Shown here piece by piece: positions 62,411 through 64,000 of a stretch of 64,000 nt of DNA. Within the stretch, counting starts at the first letter, position 1, and every line of letters begins with the position of its first letter. The notes beneath the pieces are model-generated. The model ran no database searches. It saw only the letters and a list, made by a program, of their open reading frames with translations, and was not told the DNA's origin. Where the stretch lies: the NCBI RefSeq assembly GCF_907164915.1, contig NC_061862.1, positions 144,406,972 to 144,470,971 of the forward strand, written 5' to 3'. The stretch comes from Impatiens glandulifera. Lineage: Eukaryota; Streptophyta; Magnoliopsida; Ericales; Balsaminaceae. Position numbers and translations under genes: made by a program.

Positions 62411-64000
62411 CAAATATAACTAATTATTTTGTGATAACTGGAATTTTTCTGTACGTTTGTTTTTTCATATAAATGTTCTTTTGTATTGTTTTTGTCAATC
62501 TTTTATATATAATCTCATAATTCTTTTAAAATCATATATTTATATATTTATATTTGAAAAATATATTATTTGAATACTAAATATATATTTAAATAGGTAA
62601 AAAAATAATTAATGAAATAGTAAAAGAGTTACACAAAATTTATTTTAAATTATATATATATATAAAAGTTATATGATAAATTCTTTAATTAAAGAAGAGA
62701 TAATTAAATAATATATTTGAAGTTTTATTTACTAAACTGCGAAATATGATAATAATGTAATATTTTATAATATTAATCATAAATTATTTTAATATTATTA
62801 TATTTTTTTTTAAATTTTGTTCCAAAATTTTGTATGTTTTTGTTGCAATTTATGTTCATATTGTAATATAGTGTATTTTCATTCAAAAGATTATATATGT
62901 ATTTCTATTTATTATTAATTTAATTAATTTTTAGAAATTAAAATTTTAAAAGTAAATACTTATGTTTATTATAGGATAAACATTTTTGAGAATACATTTG
63001 AAATGTTTAACCGACAAAATATTAATAAATGTTTTTAGATATGTATATTTTTTTTTAAATATCTAATAAAATATTATTTATATGAAATAAAATAATTATA
63101 TATATATATTTATTTATTATTTACATATATTTTCATAACACTATATATAAATCTAATTAATAATTTCATACGTTCCTTTTAACTCAGCTCTAAAATTATC
63201 TTAAATAAGTTAATAAATAAAATAAACATTATCTTTTATTATTTTGATTTTAAAATTAATCTATTATTTATTTTAATGATTAATCATATTCCTAATTTAA
63301 ATATTTATTTTAAATTAAGATCATGAATTTGCGGTAATACTAGCTTTTTACGCTAAAAAATAAAAATGGCATAAAATAAATTTATATTTATTTTTATAGC
63401 TTTTTAACTAAAAAAAATTATTTACTTTCAAAAAAAATTCAAATGTAATTTTTTTTATAAATGGACACATTATTGACAAACTTATACAATAATTCAGAAT
63501 TAGAGAAACTAAAACAAAATTTGTTATGAAATTAATCTGTTTCATCTCTAGTTGAATTGATTTTCTTATACTTCTATTGATAAATAATACAATAATAAAT
63601 AACTTTGAGGTTTAATTTTGTTTACTAAACTAATTTTATTTTTTTATGATTTATTTAGCTATGAAAATCAATTATATATATATATATATAATATGTTTAA
63701 TGTTGTTTGAAAACTCTTTCAAATGGTAGTAGACGTCTGATGTGTTTTATTTATAATGTTATTATTACGGCGTTTTCTGATATTCGTTCTGAAAAGAATG
63801 TGAAATTAGTATGAGAGTTAATTGTTCTTTTCGATGATCTACAAACTCAATAACTTTAAATAACACGATTTGTTTTACATGTCATGCTTTGATCGTAATG
63901 TTTAAACAATTTTTATCATTTTTAATATAAATGGACAGTTTTCAAAAAAAAATTAAAAAAAATCAAATATAATATAAAATAATATATTAATTGAGTAGGT
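62411..64000. other. AT-rich flank, nothing recognised
   Basis: No gene, terminal repeat or tandem array beyond short TA runs (for example 63673-63691). Confidence 0.45.

Overview
This window looks like gene-poor, AT-rich nuclear DNA from a dicot plant. It is mostly layered transposable elements: Mutator-like, CACTA, Ty1/copia-like, LINE and SINE-like, with a probable Ty3/gypsy-like LTR. The long TA microsatellites, GT-AG introns and plant-specific domains (GASA, FAR1, MULE, DUF1985/Ulp1, TNP2) support this. The decayed 1,000-residue-scale protein at 7000-10348 resembles, from memory, the 'putative plant transposon protein' family common in Lamiales genomes, so an asterid is the best guess. 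That guess is untested.

Layout, left to right. Positions 1-1231 hold one end of a Mutator-like element (MULE-A) that continues beyond the window and carries a 21-bp tandem array. Positions 1887-3780 hold a copia LTR-like segment and a decayed copia RT/RNase H on the minus strand. Positions 4884-13671 hold a non-autonomous copia-like element on the minus strand, with long LTRs full of palindromic minisatellites, a gag remnant, no recognisable pol, and an extra decayed ORF with its own TATA box. It seems to sit inside an older gypsy-like LTR (4129-4883 plus 13672 to about 15520). Positions 16235-17055 hold three tandem tRNA-derived SINE-like units, followed by a diverged satellite of about 100 bp period (17140-18515). 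Positions 20832-21718 hold a small CACTA element with a TGA target duplication.

The only host gene I can support as intact is a two-exon GASA/snakin-type gene at 22561-22934 (minus strand). A long AT-rich stretch without genes follows. Positions 31392-38434 hold a defective CACTA (En/Spm) element with a decayed TNP2 transposase. A LINE of 2.3 kb (32755-35099), flanked by a 9-bp duplication, is inserted just upstream of the TNP2 start codon.

The centre of interest is MULE-B (39749-48192, 8.4 kb). It has almost identical terminal inverted repeats of about 110 bp. It carries two convergent genes: a MuDR-type transposase (+) and a DUF1985/Ulp1-type cysteine protease gene (-). Four arrays of one 21-bp, self-palindromic repeat sit in the 5'UTR introns, an internal intron and the intergenic spacer. 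MULE-C (58013-62401) repeats this design with different parts: FAR1-type DNA-binding protein (+), the N-terminal part of an Ulp1-type gene (-), and its own short tandem repeats of about 20-24 bp in introns and spacer. Apart from the GASA gene, essentially every coding region is broken by frameshifts, stops or deletions. Everything here comes from reading the sequence, with no database search.
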